Source: Polytrichum commune (Eukaryota > Streptophyta > Polytrichopsida > Polytrichales > Polytrichaceae). From it: a DNA stretch of 64,000 nucleotides. The stretch covers positions 8,122,001 through 8,186,000 of the forward strand of contig OX485803.1 of NCBI GenBank assembly GCA_950295325.1, given 5' to 3'. Below are positions 13,314 to 25,043 of this stretch, in pieces. The notes below the pieces were generated by a model, which was given only the letters and a program-made list of their open reading frames with translations, did no database searches and was not told the DNA's origin. The position numbers were made by a program, and so were the translations under genes. Positions within the stretch are counted from its first letter, which is position 1; each line of letters opens with the position of its first letter.

Positions 13314-15116
13314 TTATGAGGAATACATATCCAAAAACTCCTCATCGGTAGGTTCATAGAGGTTGTTTAAATCAGACTCCATCTCATAATTGAGGTATTC
13401 AGGATCATTCATCACGTCACCCACCTCACTATCATATGACAACAACGTTAGTTGATGAAGTAGAGTAGCAACTTCATCAATTTCTACCAAGCGCCTAGCT
13501 TCCTCTATCTCCCTCTCAATAGAGATCGAAATAACACCCGTGTGCCTCCAATAATTTTGAATTGTCGATGTGGTAACTCCCGCACGCCATGCCCGCTCAA
13601 CCATAACAACAACTTGATATATATCAATTGCAAACACCTTGTTTGCACTAAAACAATCTATCTAATATTGAATCACCAACTTTTGGTATTGTGCCTTGAA
13701 AGATGCAATAATGTGTGCATCCATGGGTTGAAAACGACTTGTGATGTTTGGAGGTAGAAATTCTAATTGTGTGACCCTCAAACGTGAACCTACATTTGGC
13801 ACTTGATGACTAGAGAAATTTACTAGGAGCAAAAGCACCTTCTCTTTTTGTGCCAACACCATCCTCTTCTCAAAAATCTAGTATAAACTGCTCAAAAATG
13901 ACTATAGTCATCCACGCCTTTTTATTAGCATCCCACTTAATACCCAAATTCTCCGGATAGTGAATGTTCCTAGACTTAAAGGCCCGCAACTTCAAATACT
14001 GATTAAAAATCAATGGAGGAAGGCAAATGATACCTGTAGCATTTGCAATGAGTGCCACGGTAATCCGCTCCTTTTGCTTCTTCTTCCCAAATAGTCTCTT
14101 CGTAGCCAACGTTTGATTTGGCTCTAACCTGTAAAAAAGACCCGTCTCATCCATGTTAAAAACATCATCGGTATCATATTCGGATACAATAGCTTTGATC
14201 TCCTCCATCCTCCTCAATACCACTGTTGAAGTGTCAAAAGCAACATCTTCATTGTGACACGTGTATGCCTTCATGTTGAATTTTTTCTTGAATTTGGTTA
14301 CCCACCCATGTGAAAAGTAGAGTTCCTTCTCACTAGGATCTCTAGGTTGCAAAGCATATAATTGATGTGTTGCAGCTACCAACAGATCATTGGATATGGT
14401 TGCGCCCTTCTCTTGCATTGTTGTAAACTAGTTGAAAGTAGCTTGCTCCACTTCTGGACATTGCACCTTCCTATTGCGCTTTGAATTAGCCAAATGACCC
14501 ACATCAAAAGCGGTAAGTGAGTCTTTCTTCTTCAAGACTCTACCAATAGTCATCTACAAAATTGAAGTATCAAATTTGACATTTGCCCACTTTGCACGGG
14601 TAGATCACTCCATTGTCAAGTTGAACATCACGTGCGACCAAAAAAAATCTTCTTTTGGTAAGTTGCACCACCAAAATGGGTCAAAATTTTATCAAATTTT
14701 TTTCATGAGTAGATATACACAGTACCTATGACATACTTAAAAATGGTAACGAAATTTGATGATTTGTTTTTTTCATAAAACATACCGTTTCTAACTAGAA
14801 TGACACAGAATTGAACTAAAACAATTACTAAAAAAAATTAAAGATGACTAAAAATTTCAGAAAACTATTCAAAAGTTACTATCAATGGTTATGTATATGT
14901 AGAAAAAAAATCATAAATTTTAAAATTATATATGGCATGTAATATAGGGGTAGCAAACTTTGTCCGCACGTGGTGTTCAATTTGACAAGGAGTGATCTAC
15001 CCGTGCCACTTTGTCAATGCCTTGTTACTAATTTTCATCCCTAAAGCCACCATGCTCTCATAATGGGAAATGATCTCTAGCTTCTCCTTAAAGGTGAACT
15101 CTCTACCCTTGCCCAT
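13314..15116 (-). pseudogene. pogo/Tigger-like transposase (CENP-B N-terminal + DDE_1), broken
   Basis: Starts at the ATG at 15116 with a psq/CENP-B-type helix-turn-helix (MGKGREFTFKEKLEIISHYE). A 411-bp insertion (14595-15005) interrupts it after residue ~40. It then continues through the CENP-B DNA-binding region (YFSHGWVTKFKKKFNMKAYT), the DDE core with first Asp in FNMDETGLFYRL, the second-Asp region at ~13815 (reads LLLVNFSSH, so the usual Asp appears lost) and the third Asp in RFQPMDAHIIASF, ending at a TAA at 13314. In-frame stops lie near 14545, 14430 and 13662, and a frame change lies near 13866. The acidic C-terminal tail is typical of Tigger proteins. Function when intact would be cut-and-paste transposition at TA sites. 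Confidence 0.88.
14595..15005. mobile_element. 411-bp MITE, hAT-type by 8-bp target duplication
   Basis: Terminal inverted repeats of about 50 bp begin CACGGGTAGATCACTCC on both ends (left at 14595, reverse complement ending at 15005) with few mismatches. The 8-bp sequence CCACTTTG flanks it directly on both sides (14587-14594 and 15006-15013). An 8-bp duplication and CA...TG ends fit hAT. The interior is AT-rich and non-coding. It sits inside the first part of the pogo transposase, so it inserted later. Confidence 0.88.
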
Positions 15117-16893
15117 TGCAAACCTTCACTAAAAAAGAAACGCTCAAAATATAAATGGATGGTATATAATCAATTTTGAAGCCTCGTGAAGAATAAGTGT
15201 AGATGTGTGGTGCAAACTAAATGATGAATGCCATGTTGTGGTTGTTATTGCCCATTGCCATGTCGTCCAACTTAAAATCCAATTAACAAAGCAATGCAAA
15301 ACTTCAACTTTCTTGTTTATACAGATACAAGATATTCACTAGATTCAATTGCTTGATGGCTATTCACAATGTTTTCATGTTGGAGGTCGTACGTAAGATT
15401 TAAGAGGTGAATATTAGAGTTGTTAGCCCAGCCTTTGAGAGTGCTTTCATTAAGCCCAAACAGCCATTTGCTCTAACCGCTGAGGTCGATGGGGGAAGCG
15501 AGAAAAAAAGAGGTACTTTACTATACTAAATATGATATTTAGTGTTTGATTATATTTAGTGTTGTTACCACCCTACCCTCCTCAACACTAATTTTCAATT
15601 CTTTGATAATTAGCGTTAGACATAAATGCGCCGCCACTTTCACCCTTGCCACCTCCCTTCCTGTGGAACACTCATCTTTCTCGTCCTCCTCACTTCCTTA
15701 AGCTTCCATTCAACCAAGACCCTCGCGATCTAAGATGTGTAGGATGAGCGGAATCTCGTCAAAGACTTAGAAAAGTGCATAGTGCTTGTTCATTTGTTTT
15801 GTGGATGGAAATTAGGTGTTCTTTTGTTGGAGATGAATATGAGGTCACGTGCAATACATGTGATTGTTTGTTGAGGGGATTCAGGAACCCTACGTCCGTG
15901 CCATGTATCCCTGCTTGCAATAAATCAAGAAATGAGGAACTGAACCTTCTCCTTACTAACACTAAATTCGTGCATGTAACTTCCACATATTACCATAGTT
16001 GAAATTTAGTGTTTGATTTTACATTTAATGTTACTTACTTTCATAGGGTTAGTGATATTTAGTGCACGCGTTCGTATTTAGTATAGTGCATTAGGGTTCC
16101 CTATCAACCAAGCTAGTAACCTCATCAACTACCTAAAACAGTAGTAAGAGTGGATCAACATATATAAACCATGACAGTGTTGACCTTTAGTAATGATCTT
16201 TGCAGCAAAATCTAATCACTTTCAAGGATAATCCCATCTTTAAACAACAAAATAGGACTTATGGCTCCCAAATTCTAAGTATTTACAAATTGTAATGATA
16301 GATAAGCACATTTCAAACCAACAAACAATCTCACATTCTATAGCACATCAGTCAGGACTAGCTTGCATTTGGTCATTGAAGGAATTGAAAGAAAAATACT
16401 CAAGAACCTCTTCTGTCAGGTGAAATATCTCTAGATGTGGTATTTGACAGGAAAATGTAAGTTGAACACCAACAAGAAGAAATTACCAAGCTCATTGAAG
16501 GTAATTGAATCAAGCTGCACGTGCTCGTGAAATTTGTATGTTTCGCAACAAATCATAATTGGCACATTGTGTGCAGGAGAGTGCACAAGAAGGAAGGATC
16601 TCAAGGAGGAAGGATCTCTAAATAAGAGAGAAAATTTGACTTGTTCGCAAAGAATATGGGATAAATGTGATTACTTGTTTAAAATGTATGCTCTCATACA
16701 TTATTACCTTGATTTTCTCAAAATCAACACTTGTAAAGGTGCAATTAACAAAGAAGGGAGTAGAGTATGTTATAACACTTAACACATTACACTCACTAGT
16801 CTTACCAAGTGTGTTTTTGCAGGGTAGTAAAATTTTCTTAACATATATGAAATTATAACGCTTATAGGGGCAACACTTATAGAGTCTTGATTG

Positions 16894-17454
16894 TAGTGTG
16901 ATATGAGCCCAAAATGGTTGCTCATATTTGTTTTATGTTTAGAATTTATTTAGAATTGCATTTGAAGTGTTATTGAAACAATCAAGAGTATAAAAAGAGT
17001 GAGGCTTGGTGTGGTTTATGTTTTAGGCCTTAAGCCTATTTTGTGTGGTTAATTAGAAGAAGCTTAGTGGCATTAGGGAGTGTTTTGGTTAAGTGTGTAG
17101 TGTTTGATGAAGCAAGGGGAAGGGCCTTGGATTTAAATGTTTGATTTAGAACATGTTCTTGTTAGTTTAGGGGGTGAGGGTTTAGTGGATAAGATAAGGT
17201 CCTACTAAGTAGGAGAGGGTTAAGGGGTTTGTGGTTTTGGGGTGCCCTCTCCTCCTCTTCTCTCCTCTCTTCCTTCCTCTCTCTCTCTTTCTCTTCTCTA
17301 GGAGGTTGAGCTCTTAGAGCTCGGAAAAAATGCGGGAATTAGGTAGGGGACTTAGTGGAATTAGTGGGATTATGTAGGGAAATTAGGTGGGGGACTTAGT
17401 GGAATTAGTTAGGGGATTGTGGAAATTAAGGGGTTGAGCTCTTTGAGCTAAAGG
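16894..17454. other. TATA- and polypyrimidine-containing stretch before the minisatellite
   Basis: Has TATAAAAAG at about 16990 and a long CT tract at 17248-17300 ahead of the tandem array. This looks like a promoter-plus-leader arrangement as in an LTR, but I could not define LTR ends or find a second copy. Confidence 0.3.
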
Positions 17455-17900
17455 GTCAGCTGGGATTTAAGCCTGAGTCGGCAGCAACATTCGAAAGCAG
17501 CTGGGATTTAAGCCTGATTCGGCAGCAACTAGGAGAGAGGGTTAGCTGGGATTCCAGCTTGATTAGGCAGCAACATTCGAGAGCAGCTGGGATTTAAGCC
17601 TGATTAGGCAACGACATTCGAGAGCAGCTGGGATTTAAGCCTGATTAGGCAATGACATTCGAGAGCAGCTAGGATTTAAGCCTGAGTTGGCAGCAACATT
17701 CGAGAGCAGCTGGGATTTAAGCCTGATTAGGCAGCGACATTCGAGAGCAGCTGGGATTTAAGCCTGAGTCGGCAGCAACATTCAAGAGCAGATGGGATTT
17801 AAGCCTGATTCGGCAGCAACTAGGAGAGAGGGTCAGCTGGGATTTAAGCTTGATTCGGCAGCAACATTAGGGTCAGCTGGGGTTTAAGCCTGATTCCACA
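17455..17900. repeat. minisatellite, ~41-44 bp unit, 11 copies
   Basis: Units begin CAGCTGGGATTTAAGCCTGA and end GGCAGCAACATTCGAGAG, with two variant units ending in ACTAGGAGAGAGG. The copies differ by a few substitutions; the variant units recur at two separated places, which suggests higher-order duplication of blocks. The unit length is not a multiple of three throughout and stops interrupt all frames, so it is not a protein repeat. Confidence 0.9.
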
Positions 17901-19252
17901 CTAGTTGCACGGTCGAAGTAAGGTGGGGATGGTGGTGGCATCCACCTTGCGACACAATATAGGCTAGTTAGTTAGGAGTAGCAAGTGGGGTTGGCCTAAG
18001 GGATTAGTTAATAAGTAAGTAGGAAAACCACATCATGCTAGGTGGTGGCATTAAATATTTATTAGATGTGTGGGTTTTACGATGGGATGTAGTACGGGGG
18101 TGACATTAGGGAATAGCGTTCTTCAACGCTTGTATCCTCGCCATGGAATAAAACGGTGTGCCAAAGTTGATGGAAGATGTGATGGATTTTAATGATGTTG
18201 GGAAGAGGGAGTTATTCGAACATGAATGTGATACCCATTCCCTCACCTGGACTAGGACGCCTAAGGGTGGGTGGTTTGGCCTCACATGTGACAACACTAA
18301 ATTATTTGTCATTCCTTACAAAACTAGTTTGGGCACTATAGATTTACAATGTTGTAAAAACTGTCACTTAATGTGTGATTTCCATCCAAATTTCATTCAT
18401 CCATGACAATATTTCATTACATAAACATGAGGATGCACAATATACCGAACCTTGTTACAATAATTGGGATTTGGGTACACTAAATGCAAGTTGGGATGAC
18501 AATACTCTTAAACTCATAAGAAGTTTCAGTAAACGAGTTACCACAATGACATAAATTACCATGTGACACTAAATACAATATTTAGTGTGGAGGCACCAAC
18601 TTCATTATAGATTACTATGGTGAAGATTTGATGGGACGGAGCCATTGGAAATATTCACCACTAAATGCATTTGGGGTCATATGTATGACATAAGGTGTAT
18701 TCAAAATTTCGTGTTGTATAGTAGATTTATTCAAGTTGGGTTGAATTATGGGCAAAAGCTACACTAAATATGATATTTATTGTTAATGCTACTATGGTAT
18801 CTTTTCAAATGACACTTCTTATGGATAGGTTCACAAATGTTGTTGTAGATGATGGATGAGTGCATCCATTGCCCAAAATCATACCTTCCCTTGTCAGCAA
18901 CTTGTGATGAAATATCGGCATGGATGATTGAAAATTGGATGGAAAATCACTTGGTAAGTGACAGTATTCACAACACAGTAAATCTATAATCCTCCAAAAA
19001 TTCACAAATGAATCACAAATATTGTTGGGTTAACATTTAGTGTTGGTGACAATATTCCACGATTTACAATTAGTATTGAGCAAGACAATTAGAATTGGTG
19101 ATACTAAATATCATATTTAGTGTAGATATGGTGAGGAAGCATCTTTTTCTAAAATAAATATTTGTAACATATATATATATATATGAGCATCCCAAGGAAT
19201 TTTTAATGTGGGAAGGGTTGCACCGTCATGTCATGCCTTATGCCCACACTAA
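17901..19252. other. gene-free stretch with three copies of a 23-bp palindromic motif
   Basis: No gene recognised. Palindromes of the form ACTAAATATGATATTTAGT occur at 18566-18588, 18761-18783 and 19101-19124, with relatives elsewhere in the window. Confidence 0.6.
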
Positions 19253-19643
19253 GGGCCGGTTCACACATGTGCCAAGTCCTAACTCCCAAGTCACTTGAGG
19301 TCAATTTGTGCAATCTTAGCCGTTGAGAGCATGAAAGTTGGGACTCACCACTTCACATGGGGTCCCAAGTCCTAAGTCCCAACTATGACATGGATGTCCA
19401 CATGGCAACACTCTTTGGAGGTGAGGCTTGGGACTTGTGTTGAGAGTTGGGTCAAGCAAAAAAGCTAGACCCAACTCTCAACACAAGTCCCTGTGAATAT
19501 TTTGGCATAGCATAATCAAGCTCCGACTTCAATGAGAGTTAACCATATTTCAATGGTTTCTTAAGACGCAAAAGTTGGGATTTTGCCTCCATGTTGGGAC
19601 TTGCTGACATGAGTGGGACTTGGGACCGCATGTGAACCGGCCC
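19253..19643. mobile_element. PIF/Harbinger-type (Tourist-like) MITE, 391 bp
   Basis: Inverted ends GGGCCGGTTCACA at 19253 and the reverse complement at 19643, with TAA directly repeated on both sides (19250-19252, 19644-19646). GGGCC termini plus a TAA/TTA duplication are diagnostic of PIF/Harbinger elements. In the middle, 19430-19453 and 19468-19491 form a perfect 24-bp stem with a 14-nt loop. Confidence 0.9.
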
Positions 19644-21173
19644 TAACACCACTCAACAAGTCAACAAATTATGCGGCAACACCTCACCAAACCTATGGCA
19701 GATTGGACCGAACACCTTAGTTTCTTGAGGTTTAACATGTCAACATGGCAGATCTTGCCTAAATGGATGTGATCTTTTATGTTACACTAATGACTTGTAT
19801 ATGAAAAATATCTACTATGGTGTTTTCCCAAATTCATTTTTTAGGTGTCCATCCATTAGGTCAAAGTTACAGGCTCACTGGCTCAGTATGACAACATTCA
19901 GGGTGAGGGTATTACAAGCATCATAAATAATCTTATTTGTGTGGATTTTTGAAATTTTTGTTGCAATGATTGTTGCATAGATTATGAGGAAAATTCCTTG
20001 CGTTTTTGTTGTTATTTATATTGGGAAATTGACAATCTCCACTTTGACCTTTTTTTTGGGCCCACGTTGCTTGTTTTATACCTCCTCCTCTGAAAATGCT
20101 ATATTCCACCCAAGGATGACATTTGGACGGCTACAAAAGTTTGTGAATTTTATAGACTACAAACAACTCAGATATGTACTAGTCCATTCATGAACATGTG
20201 TTAATCTCCTTCAAAACATTCCAAAACCTATGCCACCAAGTTCACCCCTTTTCTCCCCAAAATAGCCAAGTGCATTTAGGGGCATTTAGGGGTTAAATTT
20301 AAAAATGTAGAGCCCATTTTTTAGTTTCAAATATTATGCATTTTCTTAGAGCATTACCACACACTCGTCATCGGTACCTCTAGACTTATGCCGCCAATTT
20401 TAGAGGTGAAAATCAACAAAGTCTTCACCCACACGTTGTGTGTTGTAAGACTTTAGTTATGATCGTGGGACTCACAACTTAATATGCTCATATAGAGTAA
20501 TTGTATGAAACATATTGGTGTGAATCAGGGACACTTCACCTTGACCATAGTTGCGAGCTCATATGTGAACCCAAAACATGTTTTAGCTTGTATGTGACGA
20601 TTCCATGTCACCTAAGTGTGTACATAGGTTGGGCCGTGCTTTGGCTGCTAAAAATGTCAAGTAAGGGCAAGAGTGAATTTTTGCATATGAACATACCTCT
20701 TATTCATCCAACATAAAAACTCGACCCCTTGAAGGTTTGTGGGTTATTCATCTCACGTAACTTTGACTAGACTAATTCAAGATCTTTGAAGCCAATTCTT
20801 GTAGCATTGAATCAACGGAAAAGCCATTTGGCATTCAACGTAGACCAAGGACTAAACAATAACCCATGTACACGGCAATGGCCTCGATAAGGATTTGCTT
20901 AATTATCTTGTACTAATCGCATGTCACATGTCATAGGAAAGTTGGGGCTAGTCAGAAAGACAGTCGTTGAAGGCTCATCTACTAGCTTAGACTCTCTAGA
21001 CAACCTCAGGGTCAAGTTAGGAACCAAAATTGGACATGGAGGTACATAAGGGCCACTAGTGTGTATGTTTGACAAATTTCGTTTCACGTTCAACTTCAAA
21101 TCAAAAGTGTCACGTGACGTTCTCAAAAACAGAAAATGATTGCCAATTGACATATACATTTTATTCTAAAATG
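19644..21173. other. gene-free stretch with one dispersed-repeat copy
   Basis: From about 20690 to 20845 the sequence matches the core of the elements at 30973-31145 and 55960-56136 (TTCATCCAACATAAAAACT and following). Nothing else is recognised. Confidence 0.5.
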
Positions 21174-22176
21174 TCACCTCAATTTTGGGTTACACAATTT
21201 TTTAAAAATCAATATTTTGAATAATTGAATACAGTCTTGACTTGTAACATTTTTTTTAAAATCAATTGAGCGCAAGTATCCTTTGGTCTCGCATGTTTCT
21301 CCAAAGGTGGTTGCCCAATCCATTGCATCCACTTCAAGCCCACAAAGAGAAACCCGCATAAGAGCATCAAGGGTCTTCAAGTTCAACTTATTGCGCAAGT
21401 GGCTTTTGATTGCATTTTCTTTGGAAAATCCTTTCTCACAAATAGCTATGTTTGATAGAATGAGCACAATTTTTTGCCAAAGTTGCACAAGTTTAGGCCA
21501 ACTTTTGTGTCATTCCAAATTGCTGCCACATATGCGCAATACCTCAAATATTGTTCTGATCTTACACTCATGTTGAAGTGTTTTCGTAAATTCCATGAGT
21601 TCTCCCTTACACATGTCACTTTCTTCTTCAGTATATTGAAGTTTCAATAAGATCCTTTCGAGCCACAATTCACTATTTGTGACCTGGTCACTATCATTGC
21701 TTGGATAATTACGAGGGCTCAAAAGTTTGGCTACATTGAATTTTGGAAGGTTTAGGAAACGATCGATCATTCAAAGCATGAACAACTCTTTGCATACATG
21801 ATGCACCCAATAATATGCATTGTCGTAGTTCATTGGGCCCATTAGTTGTCAATGCATGAATAATACGATCTCTTTGTATTTTTTTTTTATAAATCAACCT
21901 AAGATTTCTTGTTGATTCCCTTAAGAAATTTCCCAAATTCTTGCTCATACGACCAATTATAGGTCCATACTTGGATTAAAAATGACATGATAAAATTGAA
22001 ATAGTGATATTGTTGGTTGCACTACTAGTTGTGATATCAACCATATCATATTGAAATTTGGTATTCAGTTTGTTCAATTCTTGTAGGACATTTACAAGAA
22101 AGTTCAAGCAAAAATGGATTTTAAAAGAGCACATGATCTCATACCAATACAACTCTTCATCTCTAAATAATTTCAA
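21174..22176 (-). pseudogene. hAT-family transposase relic (C-terminal dimerisation region)
   Basis: Broken frames on the minus strand run from 22176 to 21174. The C-terminal piece has ICEKGFSKENAIKSHLRNKL followed by LDALMRVSLCGLEV, which is the hAT C-terminal dimerisation block in the ZNF862/KIAA1586-like form. Upstream pieces (NLPKFNVAKLLSPRNYP...) fit the preceding part of such transposases. At least three stops or frame changes separate the pieces, and no BED zinc finger or DDE core can be read, so it is a truncated dead copy. Confidence 0.7.
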
Positions 22177-22997
22177 ATAACGATGGCATTCACTGTAGTA
22201 AGTGGGTCATGACGTTACCTCAAGAAAGCCATTGTACTACATGAATTTGTAGAACCACTACATAATCTTATGTAAATACATCCTTTAACAATTGTTTCAT
22301 CTCGTTGTGTCAAATTGTAGTACGGCCCACCCATTGACCTAGAGTACGTGATGAACTTTAAGGACTTGTAAACGTTGATGAAATTCAAATCATAGACCCA
22401 ACAACAATATTGCTTTCAATCTAGCTTTAATTTAGGCATTGTGAATTGTACATTGAACATTAAACTCAATTTGAAGGGGACCTCTACACTATGCAAAGTC
22501 TACCTTAAATCATCCCAATGTCAAGTTGAGACGCCTCAAAATTAACCCAATATTTAACCAACCAAAGAATCATTCTTCAAAATCTGTTGGGGCAAATTGT
22601 GTCATTCACATACCTGCACAAAATAGTCGTGAAAACACATCCGCAAGAGACCAAGATCAATGGTCTTGTCGGCCTTGTACTTAGCCTCCACAACCTCTTT
22701 GATCACCATCTCAAATGTAGAGCCTTCCCGATTATAAAGGAAATTACAAGAACAAGACTGAACTTAAGTATGTAAGCGAGTATAGGAAGTTCTCCTACTA
22801 TTATGGGTTATGTTTTCCAAATACTTGAGCTGCAATTTATAGTATTTAAGTTGCCTAGTAATACGCGTCATTTTAATTTCTAGCATGTCAATTGATGTGT
22901 GTTTTTTTCCTTTACAAGTCATGGTTCGTGTCAACTTCTAAATTGTGCATGTCAAAAGTGAAAAACTTGCAAGAACTTTGTCAAACATACGCACTAA
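22177..22997. other. gene-free stretch upstream of the hAT relic
   Basis: May hold further eroded N-terminal transposase sequence on the minus strand, but no motif is readable. Confidence 0.3.
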
Positions 22998-23460
22998 GGG
23001 CCACTTCACACACGAGACTGAGGCCTGTGACCATTGCCCTTTGAGCACTCTTATAGGTGGAAAAGGTGGAGCCGGTCCAAGTTTGCTTCACACTGTGCTT
23101 GAGGGACCAACGGAAGAAGTCAATGCAAGATGGACGTAAAGTCTACATGGATTCCTATGTAATATCAAATGGATAATGTTTCATGATCACTTGAATTATT
23201 CTCAAAAACCACCTCTTGGATGTAGGCCTAACAAAACTAGAAGACCATGACACTCTGAAACCTCATAATCATTGATTTAGCATATTTAGCATATGAGCGG
23301 ACCTTGCATGAATAGATATTTGTTGAAATAGCATTTGGTTGAGGGCCCGTGACCACATACATGATTTTGGAGGTGTCTTTGGGACGGCAAGTGGACACTT
23401 CCTTCGGGCTCTGGCAATTTCATGGTCACGGCTCTTGGCTCGTTTGCGAAGAAGTGGCCC
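22998..23460. mobile_element. probable PIF/Harbinger-type MITE, degenerate, 463 bp
   Basis: Ends GGGCCACTTC and, at the right, its reverse complement GAAGTGGCCC. The left end is preceded by TAA, but TCA follows the right end, so the target duplication has one mismatch. Inner TIR similarity is weaker than in the copies at 19253 and 31424. The 22945-23139 and 23286-23489 open frames are chance frames inside it. Confidence 0.5.
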
Positions 23461-25043
23461 TCAGCTTCCACCCACCTGCAAAATGCCAATGTCTTGCCAC
23501 CAACAAGTTTAACTAAAAATCATGTTGTACCGCCCTCAGTCGAAGCTGCAATCCCCTCTAGCTATCTCTAATTTTAGTCTGTCTCGAGTTTCGTAAACCT
23601 GCAATTCAGGAGAAGCCGGAACTTTGAAGGACCCACTCGTCGTCGTCGTCATCCGACATCGACTGAACTCGGATGCACAAGGAACACATAATATGACTCT
23701 CAATCGAACGATTTGAAGCTCATGGCTGGCGGAGTTTCGTAAATCAGAGCTGCAATCAAGCACCGTCACAACAGAGCAAAGCGTCACTAAGTTACTCTAC
23801 TCATCAGACATTACTCACATCCTGCAACGTGGCTCCGAGATTCAAGTTTTGCGGGTATGCCACCGAAAACCAACAAACAAAATCCTCTTTCTAACTTACA
23901 ATCATATAGGGCTAAGTTGGTAGATCATCAGCTTTCAAACCCGTTGAAAACTTGTAATTTAGTAGTGCATCACTTCCCTTGTGGTTGTGGTTGGTGTTCT
24001 TCTGCATTTGATCTTTCGTTTATCAAGCCTAGATGGGGTTAGGAGCTGAAGGCGTGGTTTGCTTCTACTGCTCGGTGTTGCGGAAATTCATTGTAAGATT
24101 TTGTGATTGTGGAACACGTGCATGTGACTTGGTGGATGGAGTTTTGCACCAAGGCAAGGTTCTGATCCATAATCCCTATGTTAAATCCATGCTACCTATG
24201 TGGGACCAGTAATCCGCAAGGAGTGCGGGCAAGTGTTTGTGAGGGTTGAGGGTTGAGGGTTTGGGAGGATGGAGATCATGGTGTTTGTTTGTGTCTAGCA
24301 GTTTGTTGGTTCAGTTGTGCTGCATTAAAGTTACGAAAGAGGAGATCTTTAGGTAGGAGGAGGATGTTCTTGGTAGTTTTGCACATTAGTTGCTTGTTGC
24401 GTTTTTTGGGGGTTTCGTACCATTTTCTTGGAGAAATGAAAATTCTGGCAACTATCTGATGTATGGCATCAAAACGGATGCTTACAGTTTTTGAAGGATT
24501 GTGGATTTCGGAGAATGCCCACTACTGGACTTCTGTCTTGCAGGGTTGTTTGTGTCCTCGTAATTTGTTGTTTCAGTTTGGCGGCATTGAGATTTTGAAA
24601 GTGAGATCCTTGGGTAGAAAGAGGCTTCACTGAATCAATGCATAACTCTGGTTTGAGATTTTTAATTGTGAGAATCATCTAATGTTTGGCATCGAAATGG
24701 GTGTTTTAACAGATTCTAGGTTACTTAAGTGAAGTCTGACTGAACCAGGAGGGGGCGCCCAAATTCAAATGACAGTCGTGAAAAGGTAGGGCTCATTCTT
24801 CTCATTAGGGCGAAATAATAGTCAGGGCTTTCTTTTTGTGCCATTTGAGTAATGACTTCTAAATTGAATGGTATGATGTGAGGTCATCTTGAGAATGCCT
24901 TTGTCACCTGCGGGACCAATATCCTCAGGCTTTGGTGAAGGGTGTTCAAGGTGCACCTAACCATGAAATGTTTTTTGAAGTAATCTCCTGACAAAAATCT
25001 GGTGAACAGTGGGGTGGCAGTGGCTTCCACAAATCCAGGGGAA
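23461..25043 (+). other. upstream region of the DUF707 gene with a diverged tandem duplication
   Basis: Less AT-rich than the flanking transposon DNA. The region probably holds the promoter and leader of the gene starting at 25044. Two similar segments, about 24280-24481 and 24541-24703, share TTGTTTGTGTC, GTTCAG/GTTTCAG, GAGATC and TTTGGCATCRAAA elements in order. No TATA box or start site can be assigned with confidence. Confidence 0.5.

Larger units (their letters stand above)
12826..16893 (-). mobile_element. pogo/Tigger-like (Tc1-mariner superfamily) transposon, 4,068 bp
   Basis: The ends are imperfect inverted repeats: CAGTCAAACTCTATAAATGT at the left and, reverse-complemented, CAATCAAGACTCTATAAGTG at the right. 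Each end is bordered by TA, the expected target duplication of this superfamily. A transposase relic lies inside on the minus strand (13314-15116). The stretch from about 15.2 to 16.8 kb has no gene. The last ~200 bp on the right are clearly similar to the right end of the 922-bp element at 31941-32862, which supports the boundary. The element is dead because its transposase is broken. Confidence 0.85.

Noticed and set aside
17455-17900. CRISPR-like array
   Set aside because: Units are directly adjacent with no unique spacers, and the host is a plant; it is a minisatellite.
23536-24042. Small genes before DUF707 (83 and 61 codons)
   Set aside because: They lie in the probable promoter and leader of DUF707 and have no family features.
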